Position numbers and translations under genes: made by a program | Notes under the pieces: generated by a model | Told to the model about the DNA's origin: nothing | What the model saw: only the letters and a program-made list of their open reading frames with translations | The model's database searches: none | Part shown: positions 1 to 6,756 of the stretch, in pieces | Layout: the number at the start of each line of letters is the position of its first letter | Numbering within the stretch: the first letter of the stretch is position 1 | Assembly (NCBI GenBank): GCA_025370845.1 | Contig: JAMXFF010000010.1 | Coordinates: forward strand, 1-39,754 | Length of the DNA: 39,754 bases | Source: Laspinema palackyanum D2a | Lineage (GTDB): Bacteria > Cyanobacteriota > Cyanobacteriia > Cyanobacteriales > Laspinemataceae | Direction of reading: 5' to 3'

Positions 1-71
1 CCCGACCCGGACTGGAAAATGGCCCCTAATGCTTACCAGATTTGAGTTTCAGAAGTTAGCTTGATGCGTAT

Positions 72-197
72 GGGGTTAAAACCCCCGCCTCATAGCTAAA
101 GTCGGTTAAAAACCGACTAAAGACATCCCCAGAGAAGACTTTCAGTCGGTTTCAACCGACTTTAGCTGTTAGGCGGGGGTTTTAACCCCCGCCGGTT
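72..197. repeat. Long stem-loop dispersed repeat, copy 1
   Basis: Two arms of about 35 bp pair almost perfectly. The left arm starts GGGGTTAAAACCCCCGCCT and continues AGCTAAAGTCGGTT; the right arm is its reverse complement, with one 3-nt mismatch (CAT opposite GTT). An inner AACCGACT repeat adds more pairing around a short variable loop. Related copies lie at 2135-2306 and 27792-27919. It sits just past the 3' end of the MFS gene. No transposase is present, so it is a MITE/REP-like element or a structured RNA unit. Confidence 0.9.
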
Positions 198-205
198 GCT
201 ATCCG

Positions 206-1483
206 TTACCTAGCTTGAGAATTTTCTATCTCATCTAAAGGAAGAAAAAATATAGTGATCATTCCAGGAATCGCGAGTAAACATACGAGGATAAAAAATC
301 CTGGATAGCCAAGTTTTTCCTGAATGGAACCGCTAATCAATCCCGGGACCATCATGCCGAGTGCCATAATCCCCGTTGAGATCGCAAAATGAGAAGTTTT
401 GTACGCTCCCTTGCAAATATACATTAAATAAACCGCGAAAGCAGTATAGCCTAATCCCGAACAAAATTGATCCAGGGCAACGAGGGGATAGACTAATAAT
501 TTGGCAGGTTGAGTATAAGCCATATAAACGTAAAATATATTCGGTAAATTCAAGGCTAACGCCATCGGCCAAATACTTTTCTTTAATCCATATTTTGCAA
601 TAACAACCCCGCCTAATATACCTCCCATCAGTAAGGATATTACGCCTACGGTTAGGTTAATCCAACCCACATCTTCTGTTGATAGTCCTAAGCCTCCAAC
701 TGCTAAACTATCTTTAAAAAATAGAGTAGCCATTTTTCCAAGTAGTGCTTCTCCGAATCGATAGAGCAAAATAAATGCTAGTGTAGCAGCAATTTTATTC
801 TGCCGAAAGTAAGAACTAATGACTTTCACAAAAGGAACAGTTTCTTTAATTTCCTTTGGAGAAAGTTGCGAATCACTATCAGGAAAAGGTAAAATCAATC
901 GGTGGTAAAGGAAAAGTCCCCCAAACATTAAAGCTGTTAGACCTATAGCCAGACTCCAGCTTAAAGGAATATTGCCGAGGGATGTTGCTAGTCTACCCGC
1001 AAATACGATTAAAACCCCCTCAGTGAACATCCGGGCTATTCGGTAAAAAATATTGCGAATACCCACATAGAAAGCTTGTCGTTCTGGACTTAATGCCAGC
1101 ATATAAAATCCGTCAGCCGCAATGTCATGGGTGGCGGAAATAAAAGCAGCGATTGTAAAAGCACCTAGAGAGATGAAAAAGAAATTCGACAGTTGCACAG
1201 AGAGGGCTATTAAACTTAAGCAGCCCATCATAGCTAGATTTGTATAGAGTATCCAATTTCTTTTCGTTGAGTAAATATCAATAAAAGGGCCCCAAAACAT
1301 TTTGATGACCCAAGGTAGGTAAAGAAGGCTTGTCCAAAAAGTAATCTCGGCATTGCTTATCTTTAGGTCTTTATAAATCAGAAGCGAAACGGTGTTAATA
1401 ATGAAGTAAGGGACGCCTTCAGCAAAATAAAGGGTCGGAACGAAAGTCCAAGGGTTACGATAGGAGGTTTTTTTGAATATCAT
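206..1483 (-). CDS. AmpG-like MFS permease
   Basis: A 425-residue polytopic membrane protein with about 12 hydrophobic segments. The N-terminus carries the AmpG/SLC33-type pattern: LYFAEGVPYFIINTVS, then a conserved loop reading LPWVIKMFWGPFID between the second and third helices. AmpG relatives import muropeptides or related compounds across the cytoplasmic membrane, but in cyanobacteria the substrate is unknown, so only the family is called. The ATG lies at 1481-1483 on the minus strand. The gene stands alone. Downstream lies a stem-loop repeat (72-197), and upstream lies pseudogene debris. Length is normal for the family and no frameshift is seen. Confidence 0.8.
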   Translation of the reverse strand: MIFKKTSYRNPWTFVPTLYFAEGVPYFIINTVSLLIYKDLKISNAEITFWTSLLYLPWVIKMFWGPFIDIYSTKRNWILYTNLAMMGCLSLIALSVQLSNFFFISLGAFTIAAFISATHDIAADGFYMLALSPERQAFYVGIRNIFYRIARMFTEGVLIVFAGRLATSLGNIPLSWSLAIGLTALMFGGLFLYHRLILPFPDSDSQLSPKEIKETVPFVKVISSYFRQNKIAATLAFILLYRFGEALLGKMATLFFKDSLAVGGLGLSTEDVGWINLTVGVISLLMGGILGGVVIAKYGLKKSIWPMALALNLPNIFYVYMAYTQPAKLLVYPLVALDQFCSGLGYTAFAVYLMYICKGAYKTSHFAISTGIMALGMMVPGLISGSIQEKLGYPGFFILVCLLAIPGMITIFFLPLDEIENSQAR

Positions 1484-1659
1484 GAAATTGATATGAGTAG
1501 AAAGTGCCCGAAATTAAACAGGGGAATTTGCCAGTGGAAAACAGGAGCGTCAAGAAAGGGGGAAACTATTAATTTACCAGGTTTCACTTCTATTTTCACA
1601 CTTTCTTTATCGGGGATTGATCGCTACTTTGATGACTTTGCGATCGCGTATAGTTTTTG

Positions 1660-1844
1660 AGTCCTCGGTAGCGCCGATGCCGCCTTTGCCACTGGTTCTG
1701 GGGGACGCATTGGCGGTGGTTCCTTCCCTGCACCCTCTGGCGCCGATTCTTCCCCAACTCGCACCTATCAACCCGGGGGTGGTTATTATCCCGGTGGGGT
1801 GGATTTGGATTCCCCTTCCTGCTGCCCTTCTTTGGGTTTGGCTG
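1660..1844 (+). pseudogene. Broken duplicate of the DUF1517 gene 5' region
   Basis: This stretch matches 2602-2792 of the intact DUF1517 gene, 942 bp away, nearly base for base. It covers the signal-peptide end and the Gly/Pro-rich segment (shared blocks such as CTCGGTAGCGCCGATGCCGC). Relative to the intact copy it lacks 3 nt near 1785, and one G of the GGGGGTGGATTTGG run near 1800 is missing, which shifts the frame. It has no start codon or promoter-proximal part. It joins directly to a thiE fragment at about 1845. It is dead sequence produced by duplication and rearrangement. Confidence 0.85.
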
Positions 1845-2102
1845 TAGATGCGGATGGGGTTCATTGGGGACAACAGGATATGCCGACTGCCTTTGCACAC
1901 CAGTTGGTGGGCCCTCAACGTTTAATCGGTGATTCTACCACGAACCCGGAATAAATGCAACGGGCGATCGCAGAAGGGGCGGACTATATTGGGGTGGGTC
2001 CGGTGTATGAAACGCCGATGAAACCGGGGAAAGCACCAGCGGGTCTAGCTTATGCCCGCTATGCTGCGGAGCATTCTAAGGCGATCGCCTGGAAATTGTG
2101 AC
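1845..2102 (+). pseudogene. thiE: thiE fragment (thiamine-phosphate synthase), broken
   Basis: In frame from about 1845 it reads VDADGVHWGQQDMPTAF, LIGDSTTNPE, stop, then MQRAIAEGADYIGVGPVYET and GKAPAGLAYARYAAEHS. These are the characteristic blocks of ThiE, which joins HMP-pyrophosphate and thiazole phosphate in thiamine synthesis. A TAA at 1952-1954 interrupts the reading frame inside the usual NPEE motif. The normally conserved HLGQ reads HWGQ. Both the N-terminal half and everything after AAEHS are missing. The fragment is fused to DUF1517 debris on its left and abuts a stem-loop repeat on its right. A functional thiE is presumably elsewhere in the genome. Confidence 0.88.
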
Positions 2103-2134
2103 GATTGTCGGTGGCGGCTAAGGGGTCCAAAGGA

Positions 2135-2306
2135 AGCAATTGCAACACCGGCGGGGGTTAAAACGATTGGCGGCCTCATAGCTAAAGTCGGTTAAAAACC
2201 GACTAAAGACCTCACGGGATAAGACTTTCAGTCGGTTTCAACCGACTTTAGCTGTTAGGCCGCCAATCGTTTGAACCCCCGCCGGTTGCCCGCCGGTTGT
2301 TGCAAT
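2135..2306. repeat. Long stem-loop dispersed repeat, copy 2 (extended arms)
   Basis: It shares the inner core AGCTAAAGTCGGTT...AACCGACTTTAGCT with copies 1 and 3, but the outer stem differs. GATTGGCGGCCT on the left pairs with AGGCCGCCAATC on the right, where copies 1 and 3 have CCCCCGCCT/AGGCGGGGG. A further outer layer, TTGCAAC(A)CCGGCGGGGGTT, pairs with AACCCCCGCCGGTTG and a second CCGGTTGTTGCAA. Both sides of the stem have changed together, so the ability to pair is kept. It lies between the thiE fragment and the DUF1517 gene. Confidence 0.88.
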
Positions 2307-2527
2307 TGATCCAAGACTCAGATTGATGAAAAATCCCCAAGGTTCGGCTATCCTCCCCCAAATCCCTTGGGATTTCGAGTCCCGTTGGCAGAGGAAAACG
2401 ATACATTAGAAGGGAGGCAGAAAGTTACATCTGCCTGCCGACTCCCAAATCCCAGAACGGTACTGATAAAGCCGGTACGTTCTGAGTCGGAACCCTTTTG
2501 ATGAGAATCGGACTTCCTAGCTGCCTT

Positions 2528-3490
2528 ATGTATAGAAAACTGCTTTCAGCAATTAAACCCTTTTTCAAACCCCTCCTGGCGATCGCCTTGGTCGTCGTCT
2601 TAGTCCTCGGTAGCGCCGATGCCGCCTTTGCCGCTCGTTCTGGAGGACGCATCGGGGGCGGTTCCTTCCGTGCACCCTCTCGTCCCTATTCTTCTCCAAC
2701 TCGCACCTATCAACCCGGGGGTGGTGGCTATTATCCCGGTGGGGGTGGATTTGGATTCCCCTTCCTGCTGCCGTTCTTCGGCTTTGGCGGCGGTTTTGGA
2801 GGATTGTTCGGTATCTTCATTGTGATCGCCCTTGCCAACTTCTTGATGCAAGCGTTCCGTCGTGCTGGTAGCGAAGAAACTGCGGAATATACGAATAATC
2901 CGACAGTGGCGATCGGGCAAGTCCAAGTCGGACTCTTAGCCGAAGCGCGGGAACTGCAAGCCGAACTAGATAAACTCGCCATGACTGCCAATACGGGGTC
3001 TGCCGAAGGGCGCGCCCAAGTCCTGCAAGAAGTCAGCCTCGCTTTATTGCGCCATCCCGAATACTGGGTTTACGGTGCCACCCAATCGGAAAAAACCCGG
3101 TTAGCTGTTGCCGAAGCCAAATTTAACCAACTCGCCCTCGCAGAACGGTCCAAAGTCCAAGAGGAAACCCTTTCCAACGTCAATAACCAGTTACGCGACG
3201 GCAATGCAACCAAGTCATTGCCCACGGATGCAAACGGCGAACTGGTGAAAACCGAAACCGGAGTACCCAGTGAATATATCGTGGTTACCCTAGTTGTTGG
3301 CACATTAGGTAATCTCCAACTCCCCACGATTAACAGTTCCGACCAAATGCGGCAAGCCTTAAGTCAAATTGGCGGCATTGGTAGCGAACAATTGTTAGCC
3401 TTCGAGGTCCTCTGGACGCCGCAAGCCAAAGGAGATACCTTGACCACCGATGATATGTTGACCTACTATCCAAACCTACACTTGGTATAA
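2528..3490 (+). CDS. DUF1517 family membrane/secreted protein
   Basis: The ATG at 2528 gives 320 residues beginning with a basic stretch, a hydrophobic helix (LLAIALVVVLVLG) and an ADAAFAAR cleavage-like site. A TTG/ATG pair at 2498/2501 would only add ten residues before the signal sequence. A Gly/Ser/Tyr-rich region (SGGRIGGGSFRAPSRPY, YYPGGGGFGFPFLLPFFGFGGG) is followed by a second hydrophobic segment, then a soluble domain of about 200 residues, as in the cyanobacterial/chloroplast DUF1517 family. Its biochemical role is unknown. A broken copy of its 5' part lies at 1660-1844. A palindromic repeat follows at 3521-3590. Confidence 0.82.
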   Translation: MYRKLLSAIKPFFKPLLAIALVVVLVLGSADAAFAARSGGRIGGGSFRAPSRPYSSPTRTYQPGGGGYYPGGGGFGFPFLLPFFGFGGGFGGLFGIFIVIALANFLMQAFRRAGSEETAEYTNNPTVAIGQVQVGLLAEARELQAELDKLAMTANTGSAEGRAQVLQEVSLALLRHPEYWVYGATQSEKTRLAVAEAKFNQLALAERSKVQEETLSNVNNQLRDGNATKSLPTDANGELVKTETGVPSEYIVVTLVVGTLGNLQLPTINSSDQMRQALSQIGGIGSEQLLAFEVLWTPQAKGDTLTTDDMLTYYPNLHLV

Positions 3491-3520
3491 ATTCACTGCG
3501 TTGAGCAGTTGAATGAAAAG

Positions 3521-3590
3521 ATTAAACCACAGATTTCACGCATTTTCACAGATTTTTCTTCTGTGTCATCTGTGAAATCTGTGGTTTAAT
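3521..3590. repeat. ACCACAGATT palindromic repeat, copy 1
   Basis: Perfect 19-bp arms: ATTAAACCACAGATTTCAC at 3521-3539 and its exact reverse complement at 3572-3590. The inner part also has the form CGCATTTTCACAGATTTTT...CTGTG. It lies between the DUF1517 and kinase genes and could act as a transcription terminator in either direction. Related copies are at 3604-3635 (left half only), 6694-6756 and 17988-18051. Confidence 0.9.
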
Positions 3591-3603
3591 TATTAGATAG
3601 GGA

Positions 3604-3635
3604 ACCACAGATTTCACAGATTTTCACGGATTTTT
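3604..3635. repeat. ACCACAGATT repeat, half copy
   Basis: ACCACAGATTTCACAGATTT followed by TCACGGATTTTTTT repeats the left arm of the element at 3521-3590 without a matching right arm. It ends about 14 bp before the kinase start codon, so it forms part of that gene's leader. Confidence 0.8.
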
Positions 3636-3648
3636 TTGGGTCAACTGT

Positions 3649-5589
3649 ATGAGCCTCTGCATCAACCCCCACTGCCGTCAACCCGATCGCCTCGATAATA
3701 TCAATAGCCGTTACTGTCAAAGTTGCGGTTCTGACTTACTCCTGAATGGGCTTTATCGCGTCAAGCGGCTATTGAGCGATCGCAGCGGTTTTGGCAATAT
3801 TTACGAAGTGTTTGAGCAGGGGACCCCAAAAATCCTGAAAGTTCTTAAGTCAGAGTGGAATAGCAACGCGAAAGCCGTTGAGTTGTTTAAGCGAGAAGCA
3901 GAAGTCCTGCGTCAACTCTCTCACCCCGGCATTCCCCAAGTAGAGAGTTACTTCCAATATCAAACCCAAGCGGGTTTTGGGCTGCACTGCATTGTCATGG
4001 AAAAAATTGATGGGTTGGATTTAGAACAATGGTTAGGGCAGCAGAAGAATCCAGGAATTACCCAGGAACAAGCGATTAAATGGTTGAAAGAAATTGCCAA
4101 AATTTTACAGATTGTCCATGAAAAGCAGTTTTTTCACAGAGATATTAAGCCCGCGAATATTATGATTCGTCCCAATGGGCGATTAGTATTGATTGACTTC
4201 GGCACAGCACGCCAGGAAACCTATACTTATTTAGCGAAAGTGGGCGGAGTTGGCGGCGTTACTTCAGTCACTTCCGCTGGATATACGCCACCGGAACAGC
4301 AAAATGCTCAAGCGGTACCGCAATCGGATTTTTTTGCCTTGGGGCGGACCTTTTTGCATCTATTAACCGGGCAACATCCCTTGAAATTTTATGATGCTCA
4401 TCAGGATGAGTTAAACTGGCGCGCTTATCTGTCGGGAATCTCGCCCCTATTATTAGATTTTATCGATAATTTAATGGAGCGAATTCCCAGCAAGCGCCCC
4501 ATGAATACTCAGGCGTTATTGCATCGCATTGAGGAACTGGAAAAAAAATTAATAACAGCGCCTAATCCGCCCCGAACAAACCCCAAAATGACCCTACCCT
4601 TTGCGGTAGCAACGGGTTTGTTGATACTGGTGGGGTTAGGCGGAGTAAGCGGGTACAAATATCTGCAAGCGAATCCTTGTGTTATCAAGAAAGCGACTTA
4701 TTGCGTTAACACCCTAGTGAACACCCTAGCGGGTCATTCTGGCTGGGTTTGGTCTGTAGCGATTAGCCCGGATGGGCAGACCCTTGTTAGTGCCAGTAAT
4801 GACAAGACTATCAAAATCTGGAATCTGGCCAACGGGAATTTAATCCGTACCCTAGCGGGTCATTCTAGGTTAGTTAATTCTGTAGCGATTAGCCCGGATG
4901 GACAGACCCTTGTCAGTGGCAGTGCAGACGGTACTATCAAAATCTGGAATCTATCCAACGGGGAGTTAATCCGCACCCTAGCGGGTCATTCTAACTCGGT
5001 TAGTTCTGTAGCCATTAGCCCGGATGGGCAGACTTTTGTCAGTGGAAGTTATGACAATACTATAAAAATCTGGAATCTGGCCAACGGGGAGTTAATCGGC
5101 ACCCTAGCGGGTCATTCTAGCTACGTTTATTCTGTAGCCATTAGCCCCGATGGGCAGACCCTTGTCAGTGGCAGTCATGACAATACTATAAAAATCTGGA
5201 ATCTAGCCAACGGGGAGTTAATCGGCACCCTAGCGGGTCATTCTAGCTACGTTTATTCTGTAGCCATTAGCCCGGATGGGCAGACTTTTGTCAGTGGAAG
5301 TTATGACAAGACTATCAAAATCTGGAATCTATCCAACGGGAATTTAATCCGTACCCTAGCGGGTCATTCTAGCTACGTTTATTCTGTAACGATTAGCCCG
5401 GATGGGCAGACCCTTGTCAGTGGCAGTTGGGACAATACTATCAAAATCTGGAATCTATCCAACGGGAATTTAATCCATACCCTAGCGGGTCATTCTGACT
5501 ACGTTTCGTTTGTAGCGATTAGCCCGGATGGGCAGACCATTGTTAGTGGCAGTCAGGACGGGACTATCAACATCTGGCGAGGTGAATAA
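3649..5589 (+). CDS. Membrane Ser/Thr protein kinase with WD40 propeller
   Basis: 646 residues. The N-terminus has a zinc-ribbon-like CINPHC...YCQSCG pair (residues 4-26). The kinase domain (about 35-295) has a glycine loop SGFGNIYEV, a likely ATP lysine K64 in ILKVL, catalytic HRDIKPAN (H163-N170) and IDFGTA (D183). A single hydrophobic helix lies at about 316-335. From residue 358, seven WD40 blades of exactly 42 residues follow, predicted to form one closed propeller outside the membrane or on the opposite side from the kinase. This is the cyanobacterial Hanks-type kinase-WD40 architecture; the targets and ligand are unknown. The repeats are so alike that recent unit gain or gene conversion is likely. 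Confidence 0.93.
   Translation: MSLCINPHCRQPDRLDNINSRYCQSCGSDLLLNGLYRVKRLLSDRSGFGNIYEVFEQGTPKILKVLKSEWNSNAKAVELFKREAEVLRQLSHPGIPQVESYFQYQTQAGFGLHCIVMEKIDGLDLEQWLGQQKNPGITQEQAIKWLKEIAKILQIVHEKQFFHRDIKPANIMIRPNGRLVLIDFGTARQETYTYLAKVGGVGGVTSVTSAGYTPPEQQNAQAVPQSDFFALGRTFLHLLTGQHPLKFYDAHQDELNWRAYLSGISPLLLDFIDNLMERIPSKRPMNTQALLHRIEELEKKLITAPNPPRTNPKMTLPFAVATGLLILVGLGGVSGYKYLQANPCVIKKATYCVNTLVNTLAGHSGWVWSVAISPDGQTLVSASNDKTIKIWNLANGNLIRTLAGHSRLVNSVAISPDGQTLVSGSADGTIKIWNLSNGELIRTLAGHSNSVSSVAISPDGQTFVSGSYDNTIKIWNLANGELIGTLAGHSSYVYSVAISPDGQTLVSGSHDNTIKIWNLANGELIGTLAGHSSYVYSVAISPDGQTFVSGSYDKTIKIWNLSNGNLIRTLAGHSSYVYSVTISPDGQTLVSGSWDNTIKIWNLSNGNLIHTLAGHSDYVSFVAISPDGQTIVSGSQDGTINIWRGE
4723..5587 (+). repeat. 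Seven 126-bp coding tandem repeats (WD40 blades)
   Basis: Units begin with ACCCTAGCGGGTCATTCT at 4723, 4849, 4975, 5101, 5227, 5353 and 5479, an exact 126-bp period; the last is slightly short. Blades differ mostly in one to four codons after GGTCATTCT and at the D-x-T turn. Units four and five are nearly identical at DNA level. Confidence 0.93.
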
Positions 5590-5782
5590 AGTAGGCGGGG
5601 AACCTCTATAATTCCGTCCAAGCCCAACAACGTAGTCCAATCAATCAAATGGCTAAATCCTGGATGGAGTGGGATAGAAAACAAAGAAATGAAGGGTATG
5701 GATGCAGGGCAAATTTTCAAACGACCCCTGCCATAAATCTGCTAAAATCAAGAGACACTTGACCTGGAATAGGAAAGTTAGC

Positions 5783-6352
5783 ATGGATGAAATGGCTAAA
5801 ACTGTACTGGCTTGCTGGCTGAGTTTGCAAAGGACAGAAGTGCGCCTGAATGCCGATGAAGAATTGGTATTAGAGCATATTAGTCAGCAACTGTATCAGC
5901 ATGGGGAGGCTTGGGAGTCCCTTCAGGGAGATTTAATTCGTCTGATCCAGGAGAATCCTTCATTAAATCGAGTTTTTCAGCAAATTAAGCCAGAATTGGA
6001 TAAAATTGAAACTGAGGAACTTCGGGAATTATTTCTTAGGGAATCAGAAGTCTCTCAAGCAAACTTAGCTGCTAGTTACGTGGGAACAGTTGATGTTGCC
6101 ACAGCTAAAAATACGGTAACCCACTCTGGGGCAATGGCCCAACTTTTGGTGCAACTTGCTACGCAGATGCAACAGCAATTGACCGATTCACCGTTGGCAA
6201 TTCTTGGTAATTTGCAGAAAGAGAAGGAACCGGAAGAGGTTGATGACGAAGCATTTGCACTCGCTTGTGCGCTAGTTGATGAATATGAACTCGGTTGGGA
6301 TACGGAATGGCAACAAATAGCAATTACAGATTGGGAAGCATCTGGCTTGTGA
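5783..6352 (+). CDS. Hypothetical protein, possible partner of the MazF toxin
   Basis: 189 residues from the ATG at 5783, preceded by an AGGAAAG ribosome site (5770-5776). An upstream in-frame ATG at 5702 has no such site. The protein is mostly helical and acidic, with a Gln-rich stretch (QLLVQLATQMQQQL) and an acidic tail (KEKEPEEVDDEAFALACALVDEYELGW). I do not recognise a family. Its last 46 bp overlap the following mazF-like gene in another frame, so the two are co-transcribed and probably translationally coupled. That is the usual position of an antitoxin, but it is more than twice the usual antitoxin length and has no visible DNA-binding fold. Antitoxin function is an inference from position only. 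Confidence 0.6.
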   Translation: MDEMAKTVLACWLSLQRTEVRLNADEELVLEHISQQLYQHGEAWESLQGDLIRLIQENPSLNRVFQQIKPELDKIETEELRELFLRESEVSQANLAASYVGTVDVATAKNTVTHSGAMAQLLVQLATQMQQQLTDSPLAILGNLQKEKEPEEVDDEAFALACALVDEYELGWDTEWQQIAITDWEASGL

Positions 6353-6675
6353 GTTTCGATCCTTCCGTAGGTACTGAAATTCAAAAAACTCGTCCTGCAT
6401 TAATCGTTTCTGGGACGATTTTCAATCAAAAGCGGAGTAAAGTAACGTTTTTGCCATTTACCTCAAAACAACCGAATGACTCTCGGATTTCTCCGGTGGT
6501 AGTGGAAGTTCCTTCATCGGCACAAAATGGGTTATCAGTGGATAGTTTGTTGGTTTGTGTCGAACCGATGACCTTTGATAAAATTCGTCTTAAGCGATAT
6601 TTAGGTGAACTTGAAAATGAACTGTTACACCAAGCTCAGAAAATTCTAAGTCGCTATCTGAGTTTAGGCCAGTAA
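6307..6675 (+). CDS. MazF/PemK-type endoribonuclease toxin
   Basis: 122 residues from ATG 6307 (a TTG at 6295 is also in frame). The N-terminus shows the PemK/MazF pattern: YRLGSIWLVSFDPSVGTE, then the KTRPALIVS strand with the conserved Arg-Pro. The middle has the LPFTSKQP segment and LLVCVEPMTFDKIRL before the C-terminal helix. MazF toxins cut RNA at short motifs and are held inactive by a partner. The start lies inside the preceding gene (46-bp overlap), which is the likely partner. Transcription converges on the orthocaspase gene, with a palindrome between them. Confidence 0.87.
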   Translation: MATNSNYRLGSIWLVSFDPSVGTEIQKTRPALIVSGTIFNQKRSKVTFLPFTSKQPNDSRISPVVVEVPSSAQNGLSVDSLLVCVEPMTFDKIRLKRYLGELENELLHQAQKILSRYLSLGQ

Positions 6676-6693
6676 CTTGAGGAATGAGAAAGA

Positions 6694-6756
6694 GAACCAC
6701 AGATTACACAGATTTTCACGGATTTTTTTCTGTGGCATCTGTGTAATCTGTGGTTC
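6694..6756. repeat. ACCACAGATT palindromic repeat, copy 2
   Basis: Perfect 18-bp arms, GAACCACAGATTACACAG (6694-6711) and CTGTGTAATCTGTGGTTC (6739-6756). It lies between the convergent mazF and orthocaspase genes. The right arm reaches the first base of the orthocaspase stop codon (6756-6758), so it could serve as a shared bidirectional terminator. Confidence 0.9.

Noticed and set aside
1596-1918. Overlapping open frames on both strands with Pro/Arg-rich translations
   Set aside because: They are by-products of the GC-rich DUF1517-like debris; real similarity exists only in the pseudogene frame.
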